DNA from: Alkalihalobacterium chitinilyticum
GTDB taxonomy: Bacteria; Bacillota; Bacilli; Bacillales; Bacillaceae_F
Reading direction: 5' to 3'
Assembly: GCF_029028005.1 (NCBI RefSeq)
Contig: NZ_JAOTPO010000001.1
Span: 62,001-126,000, forward strand
Length of the DNA: 64,000 nt
Shown in pieces: positions 8,575 to 18,090 of this stretch. Position 1 is the stretch's first letter. Every line of letters starts with the position of its first letter. Position numbers and translations under genes: made by a program. A model generated the notes under the pieces. It made no database searches and was not told the origin of the DNA. It saw only the letters and a program-made list of their open reading frames with translations.

Positions 8575-9792
8575 ATGTCAAAAATTAAGGTTGAAGAGCT
8601 TACTAAGATATTCGGTAAAAAGCCAAAACGAGCCTTAGACATGTTAAATCAACAAAAATCAAAAGATGAGATATTAAAAGAAACCAATATGACTGTAGGA
8701 GTGAATAAAGCAAGCTTTGAAGTTGAACACGGTGAAATCTTTGTAATTATGGGTCTTTCCGGCAGTGGTAAGTCGACACTTGTCCGTTTACTTAACCGAC
8801 TCATTGAACCGACGGATGGAAGTGTTTGGATCGATGGTGAGGATTTAGCGAAAATGGATGAAAAAAAATTACGTGAAGTAAGACGAAGTAAAATGAGTAT
8901 GGTATTTCAAAAGTTCGGTCTTTTTCCTTTCCGAACGATAATAGAAAATGTTGAATACGGCTTAGAAGTACAAGGAATTCCAAAGCAAGAACGAAGAGCT
9001 AAATCTCAAACTTCATTAGAGCTTGTAGGTCTAAAAGGATATGAAGACAAATATCCCAATGAACTTTCTGGCGGTATGCAGCAACGTGTTGGCTTGGCTC
9101 GTGCGTTAGCGAATGATCCCGATGTTTTGTTAATGGACGAGGCATTTTCAGCACTAGATCCTCTTATCCGTAAAGATATGCAGGATGAACTCCTCGATTT
9201 ACAAGAACAAATGAAAAAAACGATCATATTCATCACTCACGATCTTGATGAAGCACTGCGAATCGGTGACCGTATTATGATTATGAAAGACGGTGCCATT
9301 ATTCAAATTGGAACGCCAGAAGAAATCTTAACAAGCCCTGAAAATGAATACGTAGAACGATTTGTTGAAGATGTTGATCGCTCCAAAGTATTTACAGCCC
9401 AGCACGTTATGATGCGGCCAGAAGCCGTCAACCTTGAAAAAGACGGACCGCGAGTAGCCCTTCAACGTATGAAGGAAGCTGGCATATCAAGTATTTTTGT
9501 TACGAAACGCAATAAAGAACTTCTCGGGATCGTTCATGCCGATGAAGTTTCAAAGCTTGTCAAAGAAAATATTAATAGTTTAGAAGGAATTGTCCAGAAG
9601 AATGTTCCTCAAGTCACTTCTGAGACACCCTTAAATGACTTAATGGAAATTGCATCTACAAGTCCAGTTCCTATCGCTGTAGTCGATGACAATAAATTAA
9701 AAGGTATTATAGTACGAGGCGCAGTTCTTGCAGCTTTATCAGGAAGTGAGGTGAATTTCAATGGATCTATTACCGAAGCTTCCATTAGCTGA
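8575..9792 (+). CDS. opuAA: Glycine betaine ABC transporter, ATP-binding subunit
   Basis: ATPase that drives quaternary-amine import, 405 residues. Walker A GLSGSGKST (about 60-68), ABC signature LSGGMQQRVGLARAL, Walker B VLLMDEAFSALDP and the switch His in FITHDLDEAL are all present. Residues about 285-400 form the tandem CBS domains typical of OpuAA/ProV, which sense ionic strength in the lactococcal homologue. SD GAGGTG lies before ATG. The last 32 bases overlap opuAB, which suggests translational coupling. Confidence 0.97.
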   Translation: MSKIKVEELTKIFGKKPKRALDMLNQQKSKDEILKETNMTVGVNKASFEVEHGEIFVIMGLSGSGKSTLVRLLNRLIEPTDGSVWIDGEDLAKMDEKKLREVRRSKMSMVFQKFGLFPFRTIIENVEYGLEVQGIPKQERRAKSQTSLELVGLKGYEDKYPNELSGGMQQRVGLARALANDPDVLLMDEAFSALDPLIRKDMQDELLDLQEQMKKTIIFITHDLDEALRIGDRIMIMKDGAIIQIGTPEEILTSPENEYVERFVEDVDRSKVFTAQHVMMRPEAVNLEKDGPRVALQRMKEAGISSIFVTKRNKELLGIVHADEVSKLVKENINSLEGIVQKNVPQVTSETPLNDLMEIASTSPVPIAVVDDNKLKGIIVRGAVLAALSGSEVNFNGSITEASIS

Positions 9793-10606
9793 TTGGATTG
9801 ATAGTTTTGTAGATTGGTTAAAAAATGCGGAGTGGTTTTTCTCGGCGGTTACAGGGGCCATTCGTTTTTTAGTGGATGTAAATGAACTCTTACTAAGTTT
9901 ACTTCCAAGTTGGTTATTCATCTTGTTATTAACAGTGGTCGCTTATTTTGTCACTAAACGAAAATGGGGCTTAGCTGTCTTTGTCTTTTTAGGGTTACTC
10001 TTAATTGATAATTTAGGTTTCTGGCAAGATATGTTACTTACATTGTCTCTTGTCCTGACGAGTGCAATGATCTCTGTCATCTTTGGAATTCCTCTTGGAA
10101 TTTGGATGGCCAAAAACAAGGTGATTGATAGTATTTTCAAGCCAATATTAGACTTTATGCAAACGATGCCCGCATTCGTATACTTAATTCCTGCTGTTGT
10201 GTTCTTTGGGATTGGAATGGTACCTGGTGTCGTTGCATCTGTTATTTTTGCTATGCCTCCTACTGTTCGCTTGACGAACTTAGGCATCCGGCAAGTATCG
10301 ACTGAATTAGTAGAAGCTGCAGATGCTTTCGGTTCAACCCCGGCACAAAAACTTTTTAAAGTTCAATTGCCGATGGCCAAGACTACCATCATGGCTGGTG
10401 TTAACCAAAGTATTATGCTTGCCCTATCCATGGTCGTTATTGCTTCGATGATTGGAGCGATGGGGCTTGGTACAAAAGTGTACTACGCCGTGGGTAGAAA
10501 TGATGCAGGCGGTGGATTTGAAGCAGGGATTGCTATCGTTATACTAGCAATTATTCTCGATCGTTTAACACAAAGCTTTAACCGGCAAAAAGGAACAACA
10601 CATTAA
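9761..10606 (+). CDS. opuAB: Glycine betaine ABC transporter, permease subunit
   Basis: Integral membrane subunit of the Opu/Pro importer (281 residues). It has several hydrophobic helices and the inner-membrane EAA signature (EAADAFGS...) that docks the ATPase. The start lies inside opuAA, with GTGAGG 9 bases upstream. The N-terminal 45 residues are amphipathic (LADWIDSFVDWLK), as in other OpuAB/ProW proteins. opuAC follows 62 bases downstream. Confidence 0.96.
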   Translation: MDLLPKLPLADWIDSFVDWLKNAEWFFSAVTGAIRFLVDVNELLLSLLPSWLFILLLTVVAYFVTKRKWGLAVFVFLGLLLIDNLGFWQDMLLTLSLVLTSAMISVIFGIPLGIWMAKNKVIDSIFKPILDFMQTMPAFVYLIPAVVFFGIGMVPGVVASVIFAMPPTVRLTNLGIRQVSTELVEAADAFGSTPAQKLFKVQLPMAKTTIMAGVNQSIMLALSMVVIASMIGAMGLGTKVYYAVGRNDAGGGFEAGIAIVILAIILDRLTQSFNRQKGTTH

Positions 10607-10668
10607 GATTACGCTCGTCACTCTTTTACTAGAGTTGACATAGATAAAAACAAAAGGAGAGGGTCAAA

Positions 10669-11598
10669 ATGAAAAAATATTTAAAAAGGTTAGGAATAGC
10701 TACTGGTCTATCTTTAACATTAGTAGCTGCGGGGTGCGGTTCAGAAGATGCTAGTCAAGAAGCACCAACTGGCGACAGCAATGATGATGCTGTAACAGAA
10801 GAAGTATCTGTAGGAGAGCAACTAGACTTTACAATTACAGGAATTGATGCAGGTGCTGGTATTATGGCAGCAACAGAAAACGCAATTGAAACTTATGGTT
10901 TAGATGACTATCAATTACAACCTAGTTCTGGTGCAGCGATGACTAGTGCACTAGATGCTGCCATTGAAAGAGAAGAAGCTATTGTTGTAACAGGTTGGAC
11001 ACCCCATTGGAAGTTTGCTGCATATGATTTAAAATACTTAGAAGATCCTGAAGGTGTATTCGGTGCAGCCGAAAGCATCCACACGATCGTTCGTGAAGGT
11101 TTAGATGCTGACTTACCTGAAGCGTACCAAGTATTAGATAACTTCTACTGGACACCTGATCACATGGGAGAAATCATGGTTGAAGTGAACGAAGGTGCTG
11201 AACCTGCAGATGCAGCTGCTGCTTGGATCGAAGGTAATCAAGACATCGTTTCTGAGTGGACAAATGGTGTTGATGCAGTTGATGGCGAAGCGATTACACT
11301 AGCATTTGTAGCATGGGATTCTGAAATTGCTTCAACACACATGATTGGTGCCGTTCTTGAATCAATTGGTTATGATGTAACATTAATGTCAATGGAACCA
11401 GGTCCAATGTTTACAGCAGTTGCAACAGGTAGTGCAGATGCTATGGTAGCAGCATGGCTTCCAGCAACTCATGAGTCTTACTACGAAGACTTCAAAGAAG
11501 ACTTTGTTGATCTTGGTGCAAACTTAGACGGCGCAAAAATTGGTCTAGTTGTTCCAGCATACATGGATATTGACTCAATTGAAGACTTAAAGAACTAA
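10669..11598 (+). CDS. opuAC: Glycine betaine-binding lipoprotein
   Basis: Extracellular substrate-binding protein anchored by lipidation at Cys23 (LVAAGC lipobox), followed by an acidic Ser/Asp/Glu linker and an OpuAC-type two-lobed domain. Trp residues in GWTPHWKF, FYWTPDHMG and AWLPATHESYY are candidates for the aromatic cage that binds trimethylammonium groups. At 309 residues it matches the stand-alone OpuAC form. It is the last gene of the operon and is followed by a strong terminator. The very acidic surface agrees with life in salty or alkaline media (inference). Confidence 0.96.
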   Translation: MKKYLKRLGIATGLSLTLVAAGCGSEDASQEAPTGDSNDDAVTEEVSVGEQLDFTITGIDAGAGIMAATENAIETYGLDDYQLQPSSGAAMTSALDAAIEREEAIVVTGWTPHWKFAAYDLKYLEDPEGVFGAAESIHTIVREGLDADLPEAYQVLDNFYWTPDHMGEIMVEVNEGAEPADAAAAWIEGNQDIVSEWTNGVDAVDGEAITLAFVAWDSEIASTHMIGAVLESIGYDVTLMSMEPGPMFTAVATGSADAMVAAWLPATHESYYEDFKEDFVDLGANLDGAKIGLVVPAYMDIDSIEDLKN

Positions 11599-11633
11599 AT
11601 TCGTACGATAAAAACTATTATGAATTTACCTTA

Positions 11634-11665
11634 AGAGGCTGGCTTAGAGTCAGCCTCTTTTTTTG
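11634..11665 (+). terminator. Terminator of the opuA operon
   Basis: Stem AGAGGCTG / CAGCCTCT followed by seven T on the plus strand, 35 bases after the opuAC stop. Confidence 0.93.
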
Positions 11666-11886
11666 CTCTAAAGAAATATCTTATTTTCTGCGAAAATATT
11701 TACATATCGAAATTATTTATTATGAAATTGGGCATAGATATTATAAATCGTAAAAAGCTGAAGTAATAGGTCATATGGACTAATGTTTACTATGCGATTG
11801 TTTTTTCTTCCTTCTCTTTCCCCTTTATTGTATTCTTAATAAAGAACAACATTCTTTATTAAGAACGGTGTAGGAGGTTATTTCAC

Positions 11887-12216
11887 GTGCTTGAACATAT
11901 CCATAAACATCGAAAGCCATACCTCATAACCTTTTGTCTCTTACTATTGTCACTTGCTGATGCGATTTTTACCGATTTCGGTTTACGTCACGCTGTTATT
12001 ACAGAACTCAATCCCATTATGAATTCAGTCTACCACACAAGTATCTCTTTATTTTATGTTTTAAAAATCATACTGCCTGTAATGTTACTCATTTTCATCC
12101 CCTATGCCTTTTCTAATCGTTTAGTCAAACGAACATTAACTTTTGCACTCCTAATTTACTTTGGAGTATTTATTTATCATGTTGGGTGGGCCTCTTATGT
12201 TTTTTACGTATTGTGA
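11887..12216 (+). CDS. DUF5658-like small membrane protein
   Basis: A 109-residue protein with three to four hydrophobic helices. It carries the pattern LSLADAIFTDFGLR...ELNPIMN...LKIILP, which matches the conserved acidic/ENP signature of DUF5658 membrane proteins (family assignment from memory). It starts with GTG and has AGGAGG 8 bases upstream. Function unknown. It stands alone between the opuA terminator and the methyltransferase gene. Confidence 0.75.
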   Translation: MLEHIHKHRKPYLITFCLLLLSLADAIFTDFGLRHAVITELNPIMNSVYHTSISLFYVLKIILPVMLLIFIPYAFSNRLVKRTLTFALLIYFGVFIYHVGWASYVFYVL

Positions 12217-12430
12217 TTACATTGTGTAATATAAAGTACTAACCTTTATACTTTAACCTCCCCATCTTCAATACTATTTTTCATGTAAGGACATCACCCT
12301 GCTACCATGTGCCCTTTATTGTAAATGAACATACAATTATGTATGATAGACAAGATAATACATATCGTGAACTTCTAACAGTTTCTATACTGAACAAGTT
12401 CAATCACCAGGAAAAATTGGAGTTGAGAAT

Positions 12431-13615
12431 GTGGCAAAAGTAGTTTTAAATCGCAAACGAAGAAAACGACTAGAACAAGGACACCCATGGGTTTATCAGA
12501 GTGAGGTCGCTTCTATTGAAGGGGACTACCAACCAGGAGATATCGTTGATGTCTATAATCATCAAAATTTCTTTTTAGCAAAAGGTTTTATTAATCCGAA
12601 TTCGCAAATGATTGTTCGCATTCTGTCTTATGAAAAAGACGAAGCTATTGATCAAGCGTTTTTTTATCGAAAAGTCAAAAAAGCTTGGTCACATCGTGAA
12701 CGCTTTGTTCCAAATGTACGTTCTTGCCGTGCGATCTATGGCGAAGCGGACTTTTTACCAGGGTTAATAGTTGATAAATATGAAGACACTTTAGTCGTTC
12801 AAAATATGGCTCTAGGTATGGAAGTACGAAAAGAGCTTATATTAGAGGCTTTACTAGAGGTATTTAGTCCAAAAGCAATTTACTTAAGAAACGATGTATA
12901 CGTTAGAGAATTGGAAGGTTTAGAACAAGAAAAAGGATTTTGGTACGGAGAAGGACCTACTGAGATTGAAATTGAAGAAAACGGTGTGAAATATATTGCT
13001 GATATTGAAGGCGGCCAAAAAACAGGCTTCTTCTTTGACCAACGTCAAAATCGTGCAGCGATCAAACCGCTTATTACTTCAGAATCAACAGTTCTCGATT
13101 GTTTTACTCACACTGGCTCTTTTATGTTAAATGCGTGTAAGTATGGCGCTAAGCACGTTACTGCCGTCGATATCTCAGATCATGCAATTGCAACAGCAAA
13201 GCAAAATGCAAGTCTTAATGGCTTTTCTAATGTAGATTTTGTTGTTGCTAATGCCTTTGATTACTTACGTGATGAAGTTCAAAAAGGAACCGAGTTTGAC
13301 GTAGTCATCATCGATCCACCGGCATTTGCAAAATCGCGTCATGCTGTAAAAAAAGCATTACGAGGCTATAAAGACGTCAACTTAAATGGTTTAAAACTTG
13401 TTCGTGATGGAGGATATTTTGTTACCGCCAGTTGCTCGTTTCATGTCCATGGGCATATGTTTGAAGAAATGGTCCAAGAAGCAGCATTTGATGCACGCAA
13501 AGTTCTCCGTCAAATTCATTGGAGCGGCGCAGGTTATGATCACCCTAAACTGCTTAGTGCGGAAGAAGGCGATTACTTAAAGTTTGCAATTTATGAAGTA
13601 AATGATCGTGGCTAA
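12431..13615 (+). CDS. Class I SAM-dependent rRNA methyltransferase, RlmI/YwbD-like
   Basis: A 394-residue protein with an N-terminal PUA domain (about 1-75, including GHPWVYQSEV), a central RlmI-type beta domain and a C-terminal Rossmann methyltransferase. Motif I is LDCFTHTGSFML; the IIDPPAFAKS motif matches the 5-methylcytosine RlmI group; and a late Cys (ASCSFHV) sits where the family expects one. E. coli RlmI modifies 23S rRNA; the exact target here is inferred only by family. The GTG start has GGAGTTG upstream. A strong terminator follows. Confidence 0.9.
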   Translation: MAKVVLNRKRRKRLEQGHPWVYQSEVASIEGDYQPGDIVDVYNHQNFFLAKGFINPNSQMIVRILSYEKDEAIDQAFFYRKVKKAWSHRERFVPNVRSCRAIYGEADFLPGLIVDKYEDTLVVQNMALGMEVRKELILEALLEVFSPKAIYLRNDVYVRELEGLEQEKGFWYGEGPTEIEIEENGVKYIADIEGGQKTGFFFDQRQNRAAIKPLITSESTVLDCFTHTGSFMLNACKYGAKHVTAVDISDHAIATAKQNASLNGFSNVDFVVANAFDYLRDEVQKGTEFDVVIIDPPAFAKSRHAVKKALRGYKDVNLNGLKLVRDGGYFVTASCSFHVHGHMFEEMVQEAAFDARKVLRQIHWSGAGYDHPKLLSAEEGDYLKFAIYEVNDRG

Positions 13616-13650
13616 ACAGAACTAATAATATTACGACAAATTTTTTAGCT

Positions 13651-13685
13651 CGATTATCCCTCTCCATTGGATAATCGGGTTTTTT
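13651..13685 (+). terminator. Terminator of the methyltransferase gene
   Basis: Nine-base stem CGATTATCC / GGATAATCG followed by GGTTTTTTATT. Confidence 0.9.
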
Positions 13686-13830
13686 ATTGGTTAGGCGTGA
13701 TGTGTACTGTTTGTTTTTAATTTCCGATTCACTTTCTCCTTTTATCGTAAGGTAGGTCCCGCTTCTCTCTTTTTAAAATAATCGTTATAATACTCAGTTT
13801 TCATAGCACACATTAAAATATTTTCTAACA

Positions 13831-13887
13831 AAAAAGCTCCCCTCCTGTATGAAACGGATAATCATCATACAGAAAAGCAAGCTTTTT
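13831..13887 (-). terminator. Terminator of the yeeI-like gene
   Basis: Two-part hairpin: an inner stem CTGTATGA/TCATACAG and an outer stem AAAAAGCT/AGCTTTTT; ends in a T run on the minus strand, 11 bases past the stop. Confidence 0.8.
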
Positions 13888-13898
13888 AGTTTTATTTA

Positions 13899-14615
13899 TT
13901 AACCAAAATCAACATTGTGATACACTTGACCCACATCTTCTAAGTCTTCTAGAGCATCCAATAATTTTTCGAATTGTTCTTGTGCATCTTCTGGAAGCGT
14001 AATGTCATTTTGTGCTAGCATCGTTAGTTCAGCAACATTGAATTCTGTAATACCGTTATTTATAAACGCTTCCTGCACTTCATGGAACTGATCTGGTTCA
14101 GCGTAAACAATAACTGTTTCATCTTCTTCCAAAATATCTCGTGGATCGATATCCGCTTCCATTAATAGCTCTAACACTTCATCGGCAGTTTTTCCTTCAA
14201 CACCGATAACAGTCGTTGCATCAAACATATAAGATACCGAACCACTAACACCCATATTTCCACCATTTTTTTTGAAAGCAGCACGCACTTCAGCTGCTGT
14301 ACGGTTCACGTTATTTGTTAGCGCGTCGACGATAATCATTGACCCGTTTGGTCCAAAACCTTCATAACGTAATTCATCGTAACTTTCCTCTGAACCACCT
14401 TTTGCTTTTTCAATCGCTCGATCAATAATTGTCTTCGGTACACTATATGTTTTTGCACGCTCAAGGACTACTTTTAAAGCTTGGTTAGATTCTGGATCAG
14501 GCTCACCTTGTTTTGCAGCCACGTAAATTTCACGACCAAACTTTGCATAAACACGACTCGTATTTTTGTCTTTAGCCGCTTTTTTCTCTTTAATGTTATT
14601 CCATTTACGACCCAT
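13899..14615 (-). CDS. yeeI: YebC/PmpR (TACO1) family protein, YeeI type
   Basis: A 238-residue three-domain YebC-family protein. The opening [20 protein letters not shown] is the YeeI variant rather than the GHSKW opening of YebC proper. The family was annotated as transcription regulators; newer work ties it to relief of ribosome stalling on difficult (e.g. polyproline) sequences. I chose ATG at 14615, with GTGAG 8 bases upstream; the longer GTG start at 14624 lies in the SD region. It is a single gene with its own terminator. Confidence 0.93.
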   Translation of the reverse strand: MGRKWNNIKEKKAAKDKNTSRVYAKFGREIYVAAKQGEPDPESNQALKVVLERAKTYSVPKTIIDRAIEKAKGGSEESYDELRYEGFGPNGSMIIVDALTNNVNRTAAEVRAAFKKNGGNMGVSGSVSYMFDATTVIGVEGKTADEVLELLMEADIDPRDILEEDETVIVYAEPDQFHEVQEAFINNGITEFNVAELTMLAQNDITLPEDAQEQFEKLLDALEDLEDVGQVYHNVDFG

Positions 14616-14837
14616 AATGAACACTCACTTTCAAGTTTTAAAATCTACGTTGTCTATTATACATTATAATTGCCATTTGGTTAACTAGGTTAATTAGGGT
14701 TACCTCACCATATTAATTTTAAGAATTAAACTACTGTCCACTCACTCAATCAACCGTTTTTTTCCAATTTTATATCATATCTATTAAACTCTCTTCCTAT
14801 TTATAATATAATGAACACTAGGAGAGGTGGTACGAGC

Positions 14838-16043
14838 ATGAATCCGTATAAAATACTTTGGTTACTTTCAATCGCTCAATTCTTAGCGATGCAAGTCTGG
14901 TTTAATTTTTCTGCAGTACTCCCAGTCGTAGAAAGTGAATGGGGATTAACTTCAACACAATCGGGTGTTATCATCGCTTGTTTCCACCTCGGTTATGTCA
15001 TTGCTATCCTTTTTTATAGCTTTATGAGTGATAAGTATGATCCAAAACAATCTTTTGTTTATGGAGCTTTAATTGCTGGAACAGCTGGAATTTTACTGAG
15101 CTTCTTTGCCCAAGGTTTTTGGTCTACTCTCATTTTACGAACAATAAGCGGAATTGGAATTGCAGGAATTTATGTACCTGGCATGCGAATTATATCGCAA
15201 TTATTTCCTTCTTATGAAAGAGGTAAGGCACTTGGAGTCTTTGTAGGTTCATTAGTTGTTGGGTCGGGGTTTTCCTTACTCATCTCCGGGTTGTTTATTG
15301 AAATGATAGGATGGCAAGGTGTTGTATTTATTACTTCTACATTTTGCTTAATCGCTAGCTTAATTGCGTTTTTTGTTAAAGTTCCACCAATGCCTTCTGG
15401 TAATGGAAGTGCTTTTGACTTGAAGAAAATAAAGAACGTATTTAAAAAACCTAACCTATTAGTGAATGGCGGTTATGCTGGACATTGTTGGGAGTTATAT
15501 GCGATGTGGGCATGGATTGGACCTTTTCTCGTATACTACTTTCTCCAGCAAGGATTTGAACAAGAGGCTGCCATCCGCTTTGGTAACATTGCCGGTGCTT
15601 TAGTCATTATGATAGGCGGTATTGCTACATATATAGGCGGTAGAGTTTCAGATGCTATCGGCCGGGTGAGGGCTGCAACATTCTTTTTACTAATTAGTAT
15701 CTTTTGTTCCATCGCCATTGGTTGGTCAGTCCAACTTCCAATCATACTTATGCTCCTACTAGCAGTCGTCTATGGTTTTACCATTGTGGCTGATTCTCCT
15801 ATTTATAATGTATCCATAACGGAAGTATCTGACCCAGATGTAATTGCTCTGGCACTAGGAGTCCAATCTGTTCTAGGCTTTACGGTAACGATTTTTTCTC
15901 CAATTGTTTTTGGATATTTTCTTGATCAATTTAATTGGGGAATGGCATTTACGGTTATTGGAATTGTAACGATAATAGCCCCTATTTGTATGCTGCTTTT
16001 AGGCAGAATACAACATACAACAAAATTACATCAAGGGAATTAG
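14838..16043 (+). CDS. Major facilitator superfamily transporter
   Basis: A 401-residue membrane protein with about 12 hydrophobic helices. The loop 2-3 motif (SDKYDPKQS) and the second-half copy (GRVSDAIGRVRA) are MFS signatures. Substrate cannot be read from the sequence. The overall look is that of anion or oligonucleotide-type MFS exporters found singly in Bacillus. The ATG at 14838 has GGAGAGGTGG upstream; an upstream in-frame ATG at 14811 lies before that SD and is rejected. It converges on kapD and shares a terminator with it. Confidence 0.9.
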   Translation: MNPYKILWLLSIAQFLAMQVWFNFSAVLPVVESEWGLTSTQSGVIIACFHLGYVIAILFYSFMSDKYDPKQSFVYGALIAGTAGILLSFFAQGFWSTLILRTISGIGIAGIYVPGMRIISQLFPSYERGKALGVFVGSLVVGSGFSLLISGLFIEMIGWQGVVFITSTFCLIASLIAFFVKVPPMPSGNGSAFDLKKIKNVFKKPNLLVNGGYAGHCWELYAMWAWIGPFLVYYFLQQGFEQEAAIRFGNIAGALVIMIGGIATYIGGRVSDAIGRVRAATFFLLISIFCSIAIGWSVQLPIILMLLLAVVYGFTIVADSPIYNVSITEVSDPDVIALALGVQSVLGFTVTIFSPIVFGYFLDQFNWGMAFTVIGIVTIIAPICMLLLGRIQHTTKLHQGN

Positions 16044-16089
16044 AATAGAGGTTGTAAAGTTCTAAGATGAAACAGGTCTCTACGGATGG

Positions 16090-16120
16090 AAAAACCTACC
16101 TTTTGGTAGGTTTTTCTTTT
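16090..16120. terminator. Bidirectional terminator between MFS gene and kapD
   Basis: Eleven-base perfect stem AAAAACCTACC / GGTAGGTTTTT with a TTTT loop and T-rich flanks on both strands, between convergent genes. Confidence 0.92.
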
Positions 16121-16144
16121 CCTATATTCATCGTGCCCCTTTGG

Positions 16145-16759
16145 TTATGCAAGGTGGGATAATATTTTAGAGAAGTCAACACGATCTCCTAATGTTGGTT
16201 GTTTTGTAGGCTTCATATAGGCCTTATCCTTTTCGATGGCTTTAAAGACCTCATACGTTGTTAAGGCATCATCTAAGGCACGATGATGTTTACCAATACC
16301 TTTACTACCATATTCCTCAAGAACTCTCCATAGCCCGCTTTGATTTTTATGACCGAAAAACCGTTGATACTCTTTGGATAGATCACGCTCTCTTTCTTTT
16401 ATCGGACATTCTATATTAGAGTAGCGGCAATTGTTACGTAACACCTTTATATCTTGATTACCCCAAGTAACGACCTTCGTTGGACCGAACGACATATACA
16501 TGTTGAGCAACTCCACAAGGTGGGCAAGTGGTATACCTTGATCAACCTGCTCTTGTTGAATACCTAAAAAGCCAACACAACGTTCTGTTAGTTTTGGAAA
16601 CAATACAGGCTTAACAAAAGACGAATATGTATCATATATTTTTTCGTCAATGACTGATACAACACCAACCTCAATAATTTCAGGACGAAACATACTTGGA
16701 TTTCCCTTACTTTGGCTCATAGTAAATTCAAAATCAATAAATAAATGTTGTTGTGTCAC
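16145..16759 (-). CDS. kapD: 3'-5' exonuclease KapD (DEDDh family)
   Basis: A 204-residue RNase T/DEDDh nuclease. Exo I is FIDFEFT, Exo II includes TWGNQDIKVL, and Exo III has HHRALDDALTTYEVF, giving the D-E-D-D-h set. In B. subtilis, KapD inhibits the KinA route into sporulation and has since been linked to RNA 3' processing of coat-gene transcripts. The GTG start at 16759 has GGGGGGAT upstream. Monocistronic. Confidence 0.93.
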   Translation of the reverse strand: MTQQHLFIDFEFTMSQSKGNPSMFRPEIIEVGVVSVIDEKIYDTYSSFVKPVLFPKLTERCVGFLGIQQEQVDQGIPLAHLVELLNMYMSFGPTKVVTWGNQDIKVLRNNCRYSNIECPIKERERDLSKEYQRFFGHKNQSGLWRVLEEYGSKGIGKHHRALDDALTTYEVFKAIEKDKAYMKPTKQPTLGDRVDFSKILSHLA

Positions 16760-17046
16760 GTAGATCCCCCCATTTATTTTTTTCTTTCATTTTATTGATG
16801 TGACTCGCCAGCGAATGTGTATAAAAAACGTTCTTGACTATTACTTACAATTTTAAAATTTTGATGAAACTCGTTTCTATCTTTTTATACGTAACCGTAG
16901 TACAATTGGTTTCATATTTTATTTTTTTCGATATAAAATAATCTTTTGCGTTGTTTGCGCTCGTTCGATTTCAAACGCCTAACACAAGTATTTAACGAAC
17001 TTTCGACTATGGGTCTTTATGCAACTTTAATTTTGGAGTGAAAAAC

Positions 17047-17628
17047 ATGATTGAGATTGACAAAAAACAGCTGCAAATCCTAAGTAAAGCCTGCTTCAAT
17101 TGCAGTGATTCATATTTTCAACCTGGACATTCTAGTTTACCTGTTATTGGTTGTTGCAGTTACAGTCCTGTAATCAGTCTTTATGAAATTAATCAAATGG
17201 TACAACAAACTGACCGTAATTTTTTTATTAATACAATTTATAAGAATGATAACTGTACCATTAATGACTTTAACATTATTATTCATGCGCATGTACATCC
17301 TCTTTTTGAAGAAGAAAACACCGATCAGCTCTCTTCCATTGAGCTATCTGATTTAAAATTAAGCTATTCGACCTGTCAATTTTTCGAAAGGAATAAAGGC
17401 TGTTCGCTCAAACCTTCCTATAAAAATGCAACCTGTCGATCGTTTATCTGCTCAACCATTGAAGATCAGTTGGACACTGAGCACCAAAAACATTTATCTG
17501 AATGGTCTCGAACGATACAACTGGAAACCAAAACGTTTAATGATATCCATCAAGCTATACTAAAAGAGAAAGGCTTATCGTTAACTAAAAATGTCGATAC
17601 AGTACTCGATTACCTAGAAAACCTCTAA
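17047..17628 (+). CDS. Cysteine-cluster protein, YkgJ-like
   Basis: A 193-residue soluble protein with ordered cysteines: C16xxC19, C36-C37, then CQFFERNKGCSLKPSY and TCRSFIC. The pattern CxxC...CC...C...GC..KP...CR.F.C resembles the YkgJ zinc/iron-chelating cysteine-cluster family (inferred by pattern). A HAHVH segment may add ligands. The remaining C-terminal 60 residues are helical. The ATG at 17047 has TGGAGTG 6 bases upstream; the GTG at 17038 is inside that SD. Partner and substrate unknown. A small ORF with its own palindromic leader follows. Confidence 0.8.
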   Translation: MIEIDKKQLQILSKACFNCSDSYFQPGHSSLPVIGCCSYSPVISLYEINQMVQQTDRNFFINTIYKNDNCTINDFNIIIHAHVHPLFEEENTDQLSSIELSDLKLSYSTCQFFERNKGCSLKPSYKNATCRSFICSTIEDQLDTEHQKHLSEWSRTIQLETKTFNDIHQAILKEKGLSLTKNVDTVLDYLENL

Positions 17629-17720
17629 GACGAAAATGAATTTTATAAATTTTCTGCCTATTTTAATCAAATTCAGTTGACCAACGACCACTATCTGTTA
17701 TAGTATAGAGATAAGAAAAA

Positions 17721-17740
17721 AATCTGTTATAAAACAGATT
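17721..17740. promoter_or_regulatory. Palindrome upstream of the 49-aa ORF
   Basis: Near-perfect inverted repeat AATCTGTTATAAAACAGATT, 21 bases before the ATG. A half-copy TCTGTTATA also occurs at about 17693-17702, so the element may be a repressor site with two half-binding positions (inference). Confidence 0.4.
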
Positions 17741-17761
17741 GAAATTAGGAGGCGGTTGTTA

Positions 17762-17911
17762 ATGTGTCAAACTGAAAAATATCGTCATGTATGGTTTCTT
17801 TATTTATCTAACTGTGAAAAATACGGGATTGAAAGTAAATTAGACTTTTATCAGTTTGTGAATTCAATGACCGTAGATCAAATTGAACAATTATTTGAAC
17901 AATCACAATAA
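17762..17911 (+). CDS. Small hypothetical protein (49 aa)
   Basis: A 49-residue ORF with AGGAGG about 8 bases before ATG. The sequence opens MCQTEKYRHVWFLYLSNCEK and ends in an acidic/Gln helix. It has two Cys (2 and 18) and no TM segment. I do not recognise a family. The strong SD, the palindromic leader and coding-like composition support a real gene. Confidence 0.65.
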   Translation: MCQTEKYRHVWFLYLSNCEKYGIESKLDFYQFVNSMTVDQIEQLFEQSQ

Positions 17912-17948
17912 ACTCAATACAAGGAAGGTAATTTATGGAGGTTAGCGC

Positions 17949-17987
17949 ATGAAGGATGATGTTAGTGCTGTCATAGTTCAAGTATAG
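17949..17987 (+). CDS. Possible 12-residue leader peptide
   Basis: ATG at 17949 with GGAGG 7 bases upstream opens a 12-codon frame (MKDDVSAVIVQV) that ends 5 bases before a strong terminator hairpin. SD and terminator placement resemble an attenuator or a very short peptide gene, but no regulatory codon run is visible. Speculative. Confidence 0.25.
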   Translation: MKDDVSAVIVQV

Positions 17988-17992
17988 AAAAT

Positions 17993-18027
17993 GTCTGTTT
18001 CAATCAGAATCGAAACAGACGTTTTTT
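17993..18027 (+). terminator. Terminator before yidD
   Basis: Nine-base stem GTCTGTTTC / GAAACAGAC followed by GTTTTTTTATT. Confidence 0.9.
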
Positions 18028-18090
18028 TATTTTGGTTAAGTTCTTATGATAAGATAAACATAAATAAAGAGAACGGGGAGATTACTACAA

